NCBI GenBank assembly: GCA_013361685.1 | Contig: JABFXP010000022.1 | Coordinates: 1 to 61,529 of the forward strand | Length of the DNA: 61,529 bases | Direction: 5' to 3' | From: Catenulispora sp. | GTDB lineage: Bacteria > Actinomycetota > Actinomycetes > Streptomycetales > Catenulisporaceae | Shown here: piece after piece, positions 18,178 to 27,366 of the stretch | How the letters are laid out: each line of letters opens with the position of its first letter | Numbering within the stretch: position 1 is the first letter of the stretch | Notes under the pieces: model-generated | Seen by the model: only the letters and a program-made list of their open reading frames with translations | Told to the model about the DNA's origin: nothing | Database searches by the model: none | Program-made: the position numbers and the translations under genes

Positions 18178-19355
18178 TGACCCGCCTCACGTCCAGAAGA
18201 TCACTGCTGGGCATGCTCGGCGCGACCACGATCGCCGGAGGCGCCGCCGGGATCGCCTCCGTCCCGGCATATGCGAGCCCTGATCAAGCGGCCGCTTCGG
18301 TCGACGCCGGTCGCCTCCGCGAATACTGCGAGTTCGTTCAGCAACGAGCCGCCCAGGACCAGTTCTCAGGAAATGTGATGCTCGCCCGAAGAGGCAAGCC
18401 GGTCCTGGTCCGTTCCTACGGCATGGCCGACAAAGCGCGCTCGGCGGCCAACACAGCCGACACCGTCTTCTGGCTCGCATCGATCACCAAATGCTTCACC
18501 GCCCTGGCGATCGCCCAACTCGCCGAGCAGGGAAGTCTGGCGTTCACAGACACCCTCGGCACCTACCTGCCCGGCTTCTCCGACGACGCAGCCGCCGCGA
18601 CCATCCAGCAACTGCTGACCCACACCTCCGGAGTCGGACGTCCCGCACTGGGCCCCGGCAACCCCGACGAACTGAAGTGGAACAGCTTCGACGAGGTAAT
18701 GGACGGGACCCTCGACGCGGCCCGCAAGGCGCCCCTCCAGTGCACACCCGGCAGTCGCTTCGTCTACAGCAACGACGGCTTCTTCGTACTCGCCGCCATC
18801 GTCGCCAAGGTCACGGGACAGTCGTACTTCGACTACGTCCGCGAGCGTGTCTTCGGCCCTGCCGACATGCACGCGACCGACTTCTACAGCCGACCCCAAG
18901 TCCAGGCCGACGAACGCATTGCGCGACCGTACTTCACCCAACCGGACGGCTCCCGCGCCGACCTCATGTCGAGCCCTTATACGCCCTTCAGCGCCGGCCC
19001 CGCAGGAGGTGCGTACACGACCGCGTCAGATCTCCTCTCTTTCGCCACCAACCTGACCGACGGCAGCCTCATCTCGCCCGCATTCGCCGCTCTGCTCACT
19101 GGCGGGAAAGTGGCAGTGCCACCCGCACAACCGCCCAGCCAGGCCGAGTTCTACGCGTTCGGCCACCTGGAGGCGGCGGTCAACGGGCAACGTGTCCTCG
19201 GCAACAAGGGAGGCGGCCCGGGAGTGGCGACCCGGCTCGACATCTTCCCGGCCGGGGGATGGGTGTCGATCGTGCTGAGCAACTACGACACGACAATCGA
19301 CCCGATCGTGCAGGCAGCGCGGCAACTCGTCAACGCGGAACCCGGGACCAGCTGA
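18177..19355 (+). CDS. exported serine hydrolase, beta-lactamase/class C PBP-like
   Basis: 392 aa from ATG 18177. Tat signal SRRSLLGMLGATTIAGG is very like that of the preceding gene. The serine beta-lactamase fold motifs are SITK (Ser102, Lys105), YSN in 'FVYSNDGFF' and a Gly-rich 'GNKGGGPG' in place of the KTG triad. This fits a DD-peptidase, esterase or D-aminopeptidase better than a true beta-lactamase. It is translationally coupled to dacB, which suggests a joint role in the wall. It converges on GH5 across a strong terminator. Confidence 0.88.
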   Translation: MTRLTSRRSLLGMLGATTIAGGAAGIASVPAYASPDQAAASVDAGRLREYCEFVQQRAAQDQFSGNVMLARRGKPVLVRSYGMADKARSAANTADTVFWLASITKCFTALAIAQLAEQGSLAFTDTLGTYLPGFSDDAAAATIQQLLTHTSGVGRPALGPGNPDELKWNSFDEVMDGTLDAARKAPLQCTPGSRFVYSNDGFFVLAAIVAKVTGQSYFDYVRERVFGPADMHATDFYSRPQVQADERIARPYFTQPDGSRADLMSSPYTPFSAGPAGGAYTTASDLLSFATNLTDGSLISPAFAALLTGGKVAVPPAQPPSQAEFYAFGHLEAAVNGQRVLGNKGGGPGVATRLDIFPAGGWVSIVLSNYDTTIDPIVQAARQLVNAEPGTS

Positions 19356-19387
19356 AACACGGCTCCGTCAGAACGACCCAAAAAGAC

Positions 19388-19428
19388 CGGCAGGATCAGT
19401 GCGCATGTTGATCGCACTGATCCTGCCG
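19388..19428. terminator. bidirectional terminator, 16-bp perfect stem
   Basis: 19388-19403 pairs without mismatch with 19413-19428 across a 9-base loop. An A-run on the left supplies the U-tract for the leftward GH5 transcript. It sits between two convergent stops. Confidence 0.85.
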
Positions 19429-19482
19429 TCGACTAGATCGTCGTTTGGGGCGTTGGGGTCGTCGTTCAGACCGTCGTCCTGA

Positions 19483-21219
19483 TCAGCCGCCTACAGAGAC
19501 GAACGTCCACTGCTGGTTGCTGCCGCCGAGGTACCACCACTGGTCGATGTTGGTGCCAGCGGTCGTCGAATAGCCGGGATCGTCCAGCGCCTTAAGGCTA
19601 TTGAGATTGTCGATGCGGTAGGACGCGGTACCGGTCGAGGTGAGCAGGAACTGCTCGTTGGCAGCGCCGCTGACGTAGTCCCATTCGTCGACTACACCGC
19701 CGTCGTACAGCGACCCGCCGTTGATATCGATGGACTTGCCGGTCGCCACATTCTTGATGGAGTAAAGCCCGCAGCCGAGGTCGGTCAGGGCCCATTGCTG
19801 ATTGGCGCCGCCGTTATACGGCGACTGCTCGAGCCTGGTGCCATTGGCCGTAGCACCTCCCGGTATCTCGAGGACAAAGCTACTGGCCGAGTTATAGAGG
19901 TAGTAACGGCCGCTCGGAACGGCACCGGGTGCGCAGAACTGCGTGGTCGCCGGGTTCCAGGCGTAGTGCAGGCGATCCAGCAGAGTGGGGTTGTTCACGG
20001 CCAGAGACGTAACGCCCCCGGCGTTGTTCAGGTGGGTCAGCGAGTAGCCGTTGGTGTTTCCGCCGGTGTTGAACAGGCCGGCCCAGTACGCGGAGCCGAT
20101 CTGCTTGTCGTGGGCGAAGTTGGTGACGGCGCGCAGGTAGTCGATCTTCTCGTCGGGGCTGTGCGGGTCGCCGACCGGATTGCTGCTCGGGTCGCCCAGC
20201 GGGTGGTTGTAGTCGCGGCCGGTGCCGTCGCCGGCCGGGAAGGTGCCGTTCAGGGTCCAGGTGCCGAACTCGGTGATCACCGTGCGCTTCTCGTTCGCCG
20301 CCGAGCCGATGGCCTCACCGATGGCGTGCGTGCAGTGGTTGTACTCGTTCGTCCCGTCGTTGGGGACCGGAATGTCCTTCTTCGGCGCTCCGCCGTAGCA
20401 ACCGACGGTCGGCGTCATCGTCGTCGGGTCCCAGTCGCCGAAGAAGTCGTACACGTGCAGGCTCAGCAGCGTGCCGGCGAACTGTGGGGCGTCCCCGATC
20501 GGGGCCACGTGCTGGCCGTAGCCGACCCCGTCGATCAGGACCCGGTCGCGGGGGACGTCGGTGTGCATGTTGTTGAGCCAGTTGTCGGCGACGTCGATCC
20601 AGCGCTGAGTGGAGCCGAGCGGCATGCCGTATGCGGCCGATGCGCCGTCCGCGTAGCCGTACGGCTCGTTCATCGGCTCGAAGTACACCAGCGGCTGGCT
20701 GCCGTAGTCGGCGATCACCCGGCTCCACATGGCGTCGAACCGGGTCGTCGAGGTGGTCGTGCCGGGGTCGGGGGTGATGATTCCCTTGTGCGCGTTGCCC
20801 GCGTTCGGTCCCACCTCTTCCCAGTAGGCCAGGATGACTTTCATGCCCCGGTCGGTCGCCGCGTCGATCGCACCCCGGTACGGGGACCATGCAGGCGTCC
20901 CGACGGTGTAGGTGTTGACGGGCAGTCGCACCGTGTTGGCGCCGAGGGCCTTGAACCCGTCCAGGATCGGTCCGGCCTTCGCCTTGACCGTCGCATAGTC
21001 GTCAGTCGCACTCATGCCGGTGAGCACCAGCGCGCTCGACCTGTAGTTGTCTTGGGCGTCGGACCAGTTGACGCCCTTGAAGTCGGCGGTGTTCACCGGG
21101 AGGGCCGCTGCCGCGTGAACCTGCTTCGGCGCGTGCCCCGCATGCGCGGGGCCGATCACCAGCCCGGTGAGCAGCGCGGCCGTTCCGGCCACGCCCACAG
21201 CCACAGAACGCAATCTCAT
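19483..21219 (-). CDS. secreted GH5 glycoside hydrolase with ricin-type lectin domain
   Basis: 578 aa, ATG start with GGGGAG upstream; signal peptide to about residue 27. The GH5 barrel (about 45-400) has MNEP with acid/base Glu185 and ITEFGTW with nucleophile Glu317, plus the 'LSLHVYDFF' His/Tyr block. The C-terminal about 150 residues form a ricin B beta-trefoil with QQW, EQF and QQW repeats, a CBM13-like sugar-binding unit. The substrate is likely a beta-1,4- or mixed glucan or mannan; subfamily cannot be read here. Acts outside the cell. Confidence 0.9.
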   Translation of the reverse strand: MRLRSVAVGVAGTAALLTGLVIGPAHAGHAPKQVHAAAALPVNTADFKGVNWSDAQDNYRSSALVLTGMSATDDYATVKAKAGPILDGFKALGANTVRLPVNTYTVGTPAWSPYRGAIDAATDRGMKVILAYWEEVGPNAGNAHKGIITPDPGTTTSTTRFDAMWSRVIADYGSQPLVYFEPMNEPYGYADGASAAYGMPLGSTQRWIDVADNWLNNMHTDVPRDRVLIDGVGYGQHVAPIGDAPQFAGTLLSLHVYDFFGDWDPTTMTPTVGCYGGAPKKDIPVPNDGTNEYNHCTHAIGEAIGSAANEKRTVITEFGTWTLNGTFPAGDGTGRDYNHPLGDPSSNPVGDPHSPDEKIDYLRAVTNFAHDKQIGSAYWAGLFNTGGNTNGYSLTHLNNAGGVTSLAVNNPTLLDRLHYAWNPATTQFCAPGAVPSGRYYLYNSASSFVLEIPGGATANGTRLEQSPYNGGANQQWALTDLGCGLYSIKNVATGKSIDINGGSLYDGGVVDEWDYVSGAANEQFLLTSTGTASYRIDNLNSLKALDDPGYSTTAGTNIDQWWYLGGSNQQWTFVSVGG

Positions 21220-21336
21220 CGCACTCCCCGTCAGTCGACGATGGTTGACCTCTCCATCGTCGCCGGACGGCGTCGGGAAATCGTCCCCCGTAGGGTCGAT
21301 CCGTGTGGACCTCGGTACGACGCGTAGACCGATCCG

Positions 21337-21654
21337 TCAGCTGAGAGCGAGGCCCAGAAGGAACGACGCACAGTTAGCACAGAGCGCGAGTGCGAAGAGA
21401 AGTACGGCTTCCCTCCGGATCACGGCGTACAGCACAGCGGCCTCGACAAGCCACGCACCGAGCTCAGCGGCTGCGAGCACGAGCAGCGAACCGCTGCCGG
21501 TCAGCGCCCACACGACCGGGTGCGTCAGTAGATTGACACCGATGCCCAGCAGGGCCGCCGCGCGACGTGAGGTGAGTCCGGCGACGATGAGAACCGTCGC
21601 GTAGATCGGGACCTCGACGACCAGCGTCAAGAACAGGGCGACCGGATAATCCAC
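21337..21654 (-). CDS. small integral membrane protein
   Basis: About 105 aa with three to four hydrophobic helices ('VALFLTLVVEVPIYATVLIV', 'SLLVLAAAELGAWLVEAAVLY', 'AVLLFALALCANCASFLLG', each shortened here to 20 residues or fewer). I chose GTG 21654 because it puts the first helix right at the N-terminus; TTG 21675 is also possible. The frame stays open further upstream but that part is Arg/His-rich and overlaps the divergent gene. Function unknown. Divergent from the histidine-containing membrane protein. Confidence 0.6.
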   Translation of the reverse strand: MDYPVALFLTLVVEVPIYATVLIVAGLTSRRAAALLGIGVNLLTHPVVWALTGSGSLLVLAAAELGAWLVEAAVLYAVIRREAVLLFALALCANCASFLLGLALS

Positions 21655-21717
21655 GCTGGTATGGTGCCAGCTCAAGGGGAGCGGAAGGTCGCAGGGACGG
21701 GGACGGGGGATGCGGGG

Positions 21718-22728
21718 ATGCGAAGCCACGCGATGGTGACGCCTATGTTCGTCGCGGCTGCCGCCGTCGCGCTGGTCGTCGCGGTCCACGCGCCGGCCAC
21801 GACCGCCGTGGTGGGTCTCGTATGCTTCGGCATCCTGCACAACGTCCTCGAACTGCGCTATGTCGCGGGACGCTTCGCCGGGATCCTGTCCGGCACATTT
21901 CTCAGGCTTCTGCTGGTGTTCATCGGCGGGATCGCGGTCTGCCGCCTGCTGCCGTCCGGCGATCTGTCGAAGAACGCTGAGATCCTGCTGGCGTATGCGC
22001 TCATCGCGATAGCGTGCGCGCGGGCATTGCGTGAGCGGCCCGTTGCGCTCGCCGCCTCACTCGTCGCCGTCGCAGGAGCCTGCGCCGCATCTCTCGCGTT
22101 CCCGGCATACCACTTCGTGGTTCTGGCGCACCTCCACAACGTCGTGCCGCTGTTCTTCCTGTGGGAGTGGTCGAATTCAGCCTTGGCACCCCGGCCGCGT
22201 CTGGCCTTCCGCGCCGTGCAAGTCGGCTGGGTACTGCTGCTGCCGGCCGTGATCCTGGCCGGTGGCCTGGACTTCCTGCTGCGGGACAGCCCGGCCGCCG
22301 TCGCCGACTTCGGAGGCGGGACGCGGCCCCACGCCGCCCAGGCCCTCGCCACCGCCTACACCCCACCGCACTGGCTCGACTCGGCGATGGCGCTGAGGTT
22401 CCTGGCGGTCTTCGCGTTTCTCCAGACGATGCACTACGTGGTGTGGGTGTGGTTCATGCCGCGCCACGCGCCTGAGGCCTCAGCGCAGTTCCAGGCTCGC
22501 GTGCCGGGCTTCACGAACCGCGCGGTCTTGATGTTCGGCGTCATCGGCACGGCGTTGCTGGCCCTGGTCTTCGCCACCGACTACGCCAGCGGCAAGACGG
22601 TCTATTCGTCGGTCGCGACCTTCCACGCCTACCTGGAATTCCCTGTTCTGCTGGCGCTCATCCTCGGATTCGAGAAGCCGGCGCCGACACCCATGCACCT
22701 CACGGAGAAGAAGGCCGCGCTCGCATGA
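21718..22728 (+). CDS. histidine-containing polytopic membrane protein, unknown family
   Basis: About 336 aa from ATG 21718 (ATG 21661 is an in-frame alternative). Eight or nine membrane helices. Histidines occur at helix ends: 'ILHNVLELRY', 'AYHFVVLAHLHNVVPLFF', 'FLQTMHYVVWVWF' and 'ATFHAYLEF'. Such a pattern recalls membrane di-metal or haem enzymes such as carotenoid-cleaving Brp/Blh proteins, but I could not match a family. The stop overlaps the ATG of a 42-aa membrane peptide, so the two are probably made together. Confidence 0.7.
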   Translation: MRSHAMVTPMFVAAAAVALVVAVHAPATTAVVGLVCFGILHNVLELRYVAGRFAGILSGTFLRLLLVFIGGIAVCRLLPSGDLSKNAEILLAYALIAIACARALRERPVALAASLVAVAGACAASLAFPAYHFVVLAHLHNVVPLFFLWEWSNSALAPRPRLAFRAVQVGWVLLLPAVILAGGLDFLLRDSPAAVADFGGGTRPHAAQALATAYTPPHWLDSAMALRFLAVFAFLQTMHYVVWVWFMPRHAPEASAQFQARVPGFTNRAVLMFGVIGTALLALVFATDYASGKTVYSSVATFHAYLEFPVLLALILGFEKPAPTPMHLTEKKAALA

Positions 22729-22853
22729 ATCATGCCGACATCGCCCGCGACAACCCCCCGAACAACAACATCGCGCTGATCGCGATCATCGCCATAGTGC
22801 TCATGGTGGTGGCAGCGGTGGCGCTCGTGGTGATCAGCCGGAAGCGCCGGTAG
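22725..22853 (+). CDS. 42-aa single-pass membrane peptide, coupled to upstream gene
   Basis: ATG 22725 overlaps the TGA of the histidine-containing membrane protein (ATGA). The peptide begins MNHADIARDNPPNNN, has one hydrophobic helix of about 22 residues and ends SRKRR, which predicts N-out/C-in topology. The overlap, the positive-inside end and the coding bias support a real gene. It may be a small subunit or stabiliser of the upstream protein; that is inferred from the overlap only. Confidence 0.65.
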   Translation: MNHADIARDNPPNNNIALIAIIAIVLMVVAAVALVVISRKRR

Positions 22854-23024
22854 CGCCGGGGGCGCACCGAACCACAGTTCACCTCAGCGCACACCACCGC
22901 GATCATGTCCACGCGGCGGACCCATCCGGCCCAACCCCGGTGGTGAGCGACTGTACCGACGCATAGCTTCGATTCGATGAAGCCGGTCTCAAGGGCCGAA
23001 GTCGGGCAAGGAAGGTTGGAACTG

Positions 23025-24143
23025 ATGTCCTCACGTCGGGCTCGCTCATCGGCGGGTATCGCGGCCGGCACCCTCGTGACGAGCATGCTGGTGGTGGGCG
23101 TCGCGCTGCCCGTGCGAGCCGCCTCCGCCCAGGTCGTCCGTCCTGGTGGGTCGATCCAGCAAGCCGTCGACCGGGCGCACCCCGGGGACACGATCGTGCT
23201 GCTGCCGGGCACCTATCCCGGAAGCGTCCTGGTCACCGTCTCGGGCGTGACGATCCGGGGTGCGGGCAGCGCGACCGTGATCACCCCGGCGGCGGGAGCC
23301 GGCCACGGGTCCGGAGCCCCGCGGGCCGCCGGCGCCGCCGAACCCGCGGGCGGCACCTGCGCGACCCCGGGCCACGGCATCTGCGTCCTCGGAACGGCCG
23401 GGCACCGGGTCACCGACGTGGTGATCGAGTCGCTCGCCGTCTCCGGCTTCCCGAAGAACGGCATCTCGGGCTCTGAGACCGACCGGATGACCGTCCGCGA
23501 CGTCCTCGTGGAGAACAACGCCGAGGAGGGCATCAGCCAGGAGAAGTCCACGCGCGGCCGGCTGGTGGACAACCAGGCCAGGAACAACGGGCAGGGCGGG
23601 ATCTTCGTGACCAACATCGCCTACGGCGAGGGCGGCGCGATCGACACCGAGGGCACCGTGATCAGCGGCAACGAGGTGACCGGGAACCGGTTCGGCGCCG
23701 TCCTGCGACGGGCCCGGAACCTGGTACTGGAGGACAACGCCATCACGGGCAACTGCTCGGGGGTCTTCGTGGTCGGCGACGAGGGGGTTCCGCGCGGCGG
23801 CGCCCTGACGGTCCGCGGCAACGAGGTGAACGCGAACAACAAGCACTGTCCATCAGACGGGCGGCTGCCCTACCTCCAAGGCGTCGGCGTCGTCCTCACC
23901 GGCGTGGAGGACACGGTGCTGACGGACAACAAAGTCGGCGGCAACGTCGGCGCCTCGCCCATGTCCGGCGGCATCGTGCTGTTCCGCAGCTTCCGCGGCG
24001 GCCCCGACACCGGCAACACCGTCACCGGCAACGTGGTCACCGGCAACCAGCCGGCGGACATGGCCGACCGGGACGGCGGGACCGGCAACACCTTCACCGG
24101 GAACGCCTGCCACACCTTCGAGCCGGCCGGCCGTTCCTGCTGA
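23025..24143 (+). CDS. secreted right-handed parallel beta-helix protein
   Basis: About 372 aa from ATG 23025 (GGAAGG nine bases upstream; ATG 22977 lacks a site). A signal peptide ends near AASA. 'VRPGGSIQQAVDRAHPGDTIVLLPG' (split: PGGSIQQAVDRA, GDTIVLLPGTY) is the classic entry to a pectate-lyase-like helix, followed by repeats of the 'GNEVTGN/NKVGGN/GNVVTGN' type. A Cys-rich insert ('GGTCATPGHGICVL') and a Cys pair at the end suggest disulphides. The family includes polysaccharide lyases, epimerases and adhesion proteins; no catalytic set could be assigned. Confidence 0.82.
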   Translation: MSSRRARSSAGIAAGTLVTSMLVVGVALPVRAASAQVVRPGGSIQQAVDRAHPGDTIVLLPGTYPGSVLVTVSGVTIRGAGSATVITPAAGAGHGSGAPRAAGAAEPAGGTCATPGHGICVLGTAGHRVTDVVIESLAVSGFPKNGISGSETDRMTVRDVLVENNAEEGISQEKSTRGRLVDNQARNNGQGGIFVTNIAYGEGGAIDTEGTVISGNEVTGNRFGAVLRRARNLVLEDNAITGNCSGVFVVGDEGVPRGGALTVRGNEVNANNKHCPSDGRLPYLQGVGVVLTGVEDTVLTDNKVGGNVGASPMSGGIVLFRSFRGGPDTGNTVTGNVVTGNQPADMADRDGGTGNTFTGNACHTFEPAGRSC

Positions 24144-24254
24144 CGACGCCCTGACGGCCGCCGACCGGCCGCCGAGCCACCGCCGAGCCACCGCCGACCG
24201 ACCGCGGAAACCGACCCTCACCTGTTCCGGGTGCCCATCCGAGAGAGACGGCCG

Positions 24255-25286
24255 ATGACCACCACGCACCATGCCTCTCCGCAGTCCGCCATGCGTCTTC
24301 GAGAACTGATCTTCGGCGCGGCCTGCGCCGCCGCCCTGCGCGCGGTGGCCTCGCTGGGCGTCGCCGACGCCCTCGGCGAGGAGCCGATGACGGTCGAGGA
24401 GCTGGCCGCCGCCGTCGGCGCCGAGCCGCGACCCCTGCGCCGCCTGTTGCGGGCGCTGTCCAGCCACGGCGTCTTCGCCGAGACCGACGATGGCCGCTAC
24501 ACCCACACCGACATGTCCCGGCAGCTCAGAGAAGGCTCGCCGAGCAGCCTCCGTTACATCGCCTTGTGGTGCACGGAGCCGTGGACGTGGCAGGCCTGGC
24601 CCCGGCTGGACGAAGCGGTGCGCAGCGGTCGGAACATCTTCCCCGACCTGTACGGCAAGGAGTTCTTCGACTACCTGCACGACGACGCGGCCGGTTCGGC
24701 CGAGGTGTTCAACAAGGCCATGACCCACTCCAGCCGGCAGTCCGCGGCCGACCTCGTCGGCTTCCTCGACCTCGACGGGGTCTCCAGCGTCGTCGACATC
24801 GGCGGGGGCGAGGGGCACGTGCTCGCCAGCCTGCTCGAGAAGCACCCCGGGCTCAGCGGGACGCTGATCGATCTGCCGCAGGTGGTCGCGCACGCCGATC
24901 CCCGGCTTCAGAAGGGCGGGAGCCTGGCCTCCAGGGCCCGGCTCGCGGCGGGCGACTGTCGCACCGAGGTTCCGGTCCGAGCCGACCTCTACATCATCAA
25001 GAACCTGCTCGAATGGGACGACGACAGCACTCGCAGAACACTGCGCAACGTGGTCGGAGCCGCCCAGCCCGGAGCCCGGGTCGTGGTCGTGGAGAACCTG
25101 GTCGACGACAGTCCCTCCATGAAGTTCACCACCGCGATGGATCTGCTTCTGCTCCTCAACGTCGGCGGGGCGAAGCACTCCCGGCAGAGCATGCTCGCCT
25201 TGCTGACCGAGGCCGGGCTGCGGGTCGAGCGGGTGGAGCCGGTCAACCCGTATCTGCACGCCTTCGAATGCACCGTCCCGTCCTGA
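24255..25286 (+). CDS. SAM-dependent O-methyltransferase (plant-type PF00891 fold)
   Basis: 343 aa from ATG 24255 (GAGAGACGG upstream). An N-terminal winged-helix dimerisation domain (about 10-100, 'MTVEELAAAVGAEPRPLRRLL') precedes a Rossmann methyltransferase: motif I 'VVDIGGGEGHVLASLLEKHP', then 'GTLIDLPQVV' and 'YIIKNLLEWDDDS' in place of the usual HxxHDWxD. This family methylates phenolic hydroxyls of aromatic polyketides. It converges on the end of the polyketide/carboxylase operon, so it is a plausible tailoring enzyme for that pigment. The 112 bp between the stops contain only short CACGT- and GCACG-type tandem repeats. Confidence 0.88.
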   Translation: MTTTHHASPQSAMRLRELIFGAACAAALRAVASLGVADALGEEPMTVEELAAAVGAEPRPLRRLLRALSSHGVFAETDDGRYTHTDMSRQLREGSPSSLRYIALWCTEPWTWQAWPRLDEAVRSGRNIFPDLYGKEFFDYLHDDAAGSAEVFNKAMTHSSRQSAADLVGFLDLDGVSSVVDIGGGEGHVLASLLEKHPGLSGTLIDLPQVVAHADPRLQKGGSLASRARLAAGDCRTEVPVRADLYIIKNLLEWDDDSTRRTLRNVVGAAQPGARVVVVENLVDDSPSMKFTTAMDLLLLLNVGGAKHSRQSMLALLTEAGLRVERVEPVNPYLHAFECTVPS

Positions 25287-25398
25287 CGTCAGGCCAGGTC
25301 GCGTAAGACCAGACCCGGTCACGCCGCGTCGCGCCGCACCACACTGCGGCACGGCACGGCACGGCGGGGCGCGCCAAACCGCGTCACCTCACGTCACC

Positions 25399-26772
25399 TC
25401 ACGTCGCGTCCGCCGACCGCGGGACCTCCGCGGTCATCGCGTCCACCAACCCCGTGGTGTGCCGGGCAGCCCGGAACTCCGACCGCCCGAGAACCTCCCG
25501 GAGGAAACCGACCGTCGTCCGCAGACCACTGCCGTCGATCCGGAACTCACCCAGCGCCCGATCCATCCGCGCCAGCGCCTGCGCCCGGTCCGGCGCCCAG
25601 ACCACCGTCTTGGCGAGCAGCGAGTCGTAGTCCGGCCCGACACGCCAGCCCGGGTAGGCGTGGGTGTCGACGCGGACGAACTGACCGCCCGGCAGCCGGA
25701 AGTCACTGAGCGATCCCGGCGTCGGCGCGAACTCCTTGGCCGGATCCTCGGCGTTGACCCGGCACTCCAGCGACACGCCCCGAGGGCTGACATCCTCCTG
25801 CCGGATGGTCAGCGGCAGACCGGCGGCCACCATGAGCTGTTCCCGGACGATGTCGATCCCGGTGACCATCTCGGTCACCGGATGCTCCACTTGCAGCCGG
25901 CAGTTGATCTCCATCAGATAGAACTCGTCCGCCGGGGTCAGCACGAACTCGAAGGTGGCCGCCCCGACGTAACCGACCGCCTCGGCGCCGCGCACCGCCT
26001 CCGCGCAGATGGCCGCGCGCAAGTCCTCCGACAAGCCCGGCGCCGGGCACTCCTCGATCAGCTTCTGGTGCCGGCGCTGCACCGAGCAGTCACGCTCCCC
26101 GAGATGGACCGTCGACCCGTGGGTGTCGCGGAGCACCTGGACCTCGATGTGCCGCGCGTCTTCGACGAAGCGCTCCAGATAGAGCCGGTCGTCACCGAAG
26201 ATCGCGCGGGCGTGGGCGCGGGTCTGGCCGTAGGCCCGCAGCAGGTCTTCGGGGTTGCGGACCACGGTCATGCCGCGCCCGCCGCCGCCGGCCACCGCCT
26301 TGAGGATCACCGGGAACCCGACCCGCCGGGCGGTCTCCTGCGCCGCCACGGGCCCGGTCAGCGCCTCGTCGCTGCCCGGCAGCACCGGCAGTCCGGCCCG
26401 GGCCATCAGGGCGCGGGCCACCGCCTTGTCGCCGAGCTGCCGCATGACCGTCGGGGACGGGCCGACGAAGGTGATCCCCTTCGCTTCGCAGACCTCTGCG
26501 AAGTCCGGGTCCTCCGAGAGGAAGCCGTAGCCGGGATGGATGGCCTCGGATCCGGTCTGCAAGGCGGCTTCGATGATCGACGGTATGTGCAGATAGCTGC
26601 GTTTGGACGCCGGCGGGCCGATGTGCACCGCGCGGTCCGCGAAGCGGACCACCGCGGCGTCCCGGTCCGCGGTGGAGTAGACGGCCACGGTGCGGATGCC
26701 GAGCTCGCGGCAGGTCCGGGCGACCCGCAGCGCGATCTCGCCCCGGTTGGCGATCAGCACGGTGGAGAACAT
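25399..26772 (-). CDS. accC: acetyl-CoA carboxylase biotin carboxylase subunit
   Basis: 457 aa, the normal length of a stand-alone AccC. Opens 'VLIANRGEIALRVARTCREL', and has the ATP-grasp glycine loop GGGGRGM, the 'VEHPVTEMVTGIDIV' block and 'NAEDP' near the C-terminal domain. It carboxylates biotin on AccB with ATP and bicarbonate. Its ATG directly follows the TGA of accB (TGAATG). It is the last gene of the long polyketide operon, which suggests a dedicated malonyl-CoA supply. Confidence 0.95.
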   Translation of the reverse strand: MFSTVLIANRGEIALRVARTCRELGIRTVAVYSTADRDAAVVRFADRAVHIGPPASKRSYLHIPSIIEAALQTGSEAIHPGYGFLSEDPDFAEVCEAKGITFVGPSPTVMRQLGDKAVARALMARAGLPVLPGSDEALTGPVAAQETARRVGFPVILKAVAGGGGRGMTVVRNPEDLLRAYGQTRAHARAIFGDDRLYLERFVEDARHIEVQVLRDTHGSTVHLGERDCSVQRRHQKLIEECPAPGLSEDLRAAICAEAVRGAEAVGYVGAATFEFVLTPADEFYLMEINCRLQVEHPVTEMVTGIDIVREQLMVAAGLPLTIRQEDVSPRGVSLECRVNAEDPAKEFAPTPGSLSDFRLPGGQFVRVDTHAYPGWRVGPDYDSLLAKTVVWAPDRAQALARMDRALGEFRIDGSGLRTTVGFLREVLGRSEFRAARHTTGLVDAMTAEVPRSADAT

Positions 26773-27366
26773 TCAGCAGTCCTCGCCGCGGGAAACCGGC
26801 TCCACGGCCATCAACTGCTGCGCGTACTCGACCGGCTGCCCGTCGGCCACCAGGATGTCGACGACCCGCCCGGCCACGTCCGCGTGCACCGTGCTCAACA
26901 TCTTCATCACCTCGAAGATCCCCACGGCCTGGCCGGGCTGGACCAGGTCCCCGACGGACACCAGCGGCGCCGCCCCCGGCTCGTCGGCGCGATAGAAGGT
27001 GCCCACCATCGGGGCGCAGATGTAGCTGAGCCCGTCGTCTGTCTTGTCTTCCCGTCCCGCCTCCGTCGCGGACACCGGCCCGGGATCGCAGGACCGGGCC
27101 GGAAGCACCGCCGACGGAACGGCAGCCGACGCCACCGGAACCGGATCCGGCCACTCCACCTCCACCGTCGTCGAGCCGTGACACAGCTTGATCCTGCTCG
27201 GCGGCCGCGACGACGACCGCGCCAGTTCGGCGACGCTGCGGCACACGGCCTCGAGGTGCGTCGCGCCGTCCGGCCCCGGCGCGGTGGGGGCGAGCGGCCA
27301 CTCGACGACGCCCTTCTCCATGCGGCCGCTTCCGTCAGGGCTCTTCTTGGTGATGTTCACAGACAC
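26773..27366 (-). CDS. accB: biotin carboxyl carrier protein of acetyl-CoA carboxylase
   Basis: 197 aa, GTG start (a second in-frame GTG at 27360 overlaps the previous stop as GTGA). The C-terminal about 80 residues are a biotinyl domain with '[12 protein letters not shown]' and biotin-accepting Lys155. The thumb region precedes it ('[16 protein letters not shown]'). The N-terminal half is a variable, Pro/Ala-rich region. It carries CO2 between AccC and the AccDA carboxyltransferase encoded on either side. Confidence 0.95.
   Translation of the reverse strand: MSVNITKKSPDGSGRMEKGVVEWPLAPTAPGPDGATHLEAVCRSVAELARSSSRPPSRIKLCHGSTTVEVEWPDPVPVASAAVPSAVLPARSCDPGPVSATEAGREDKTDDGLSYICAPMVGTFYRADEPGAAPLVSVGDLVQPGQAVGIFEVMKMLSTVHADVAGRVVDILVADGQPVEYAQQLMAVEPVSRGEDC

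Noticed and set aside
24150-24215. Imperfect CCGAGCCACCG tandem repeats before the O-methyltransferase
   Set aside because: Short and of simple GC-rich composition; no reason to assign a function.
25306-25400. GCACG and CACCTCACGT tandem repeats between convergent OMT and accC stops
   Set aside because: No convincing stem could be formed, so not called a terminator; probably simple-sequence drift.
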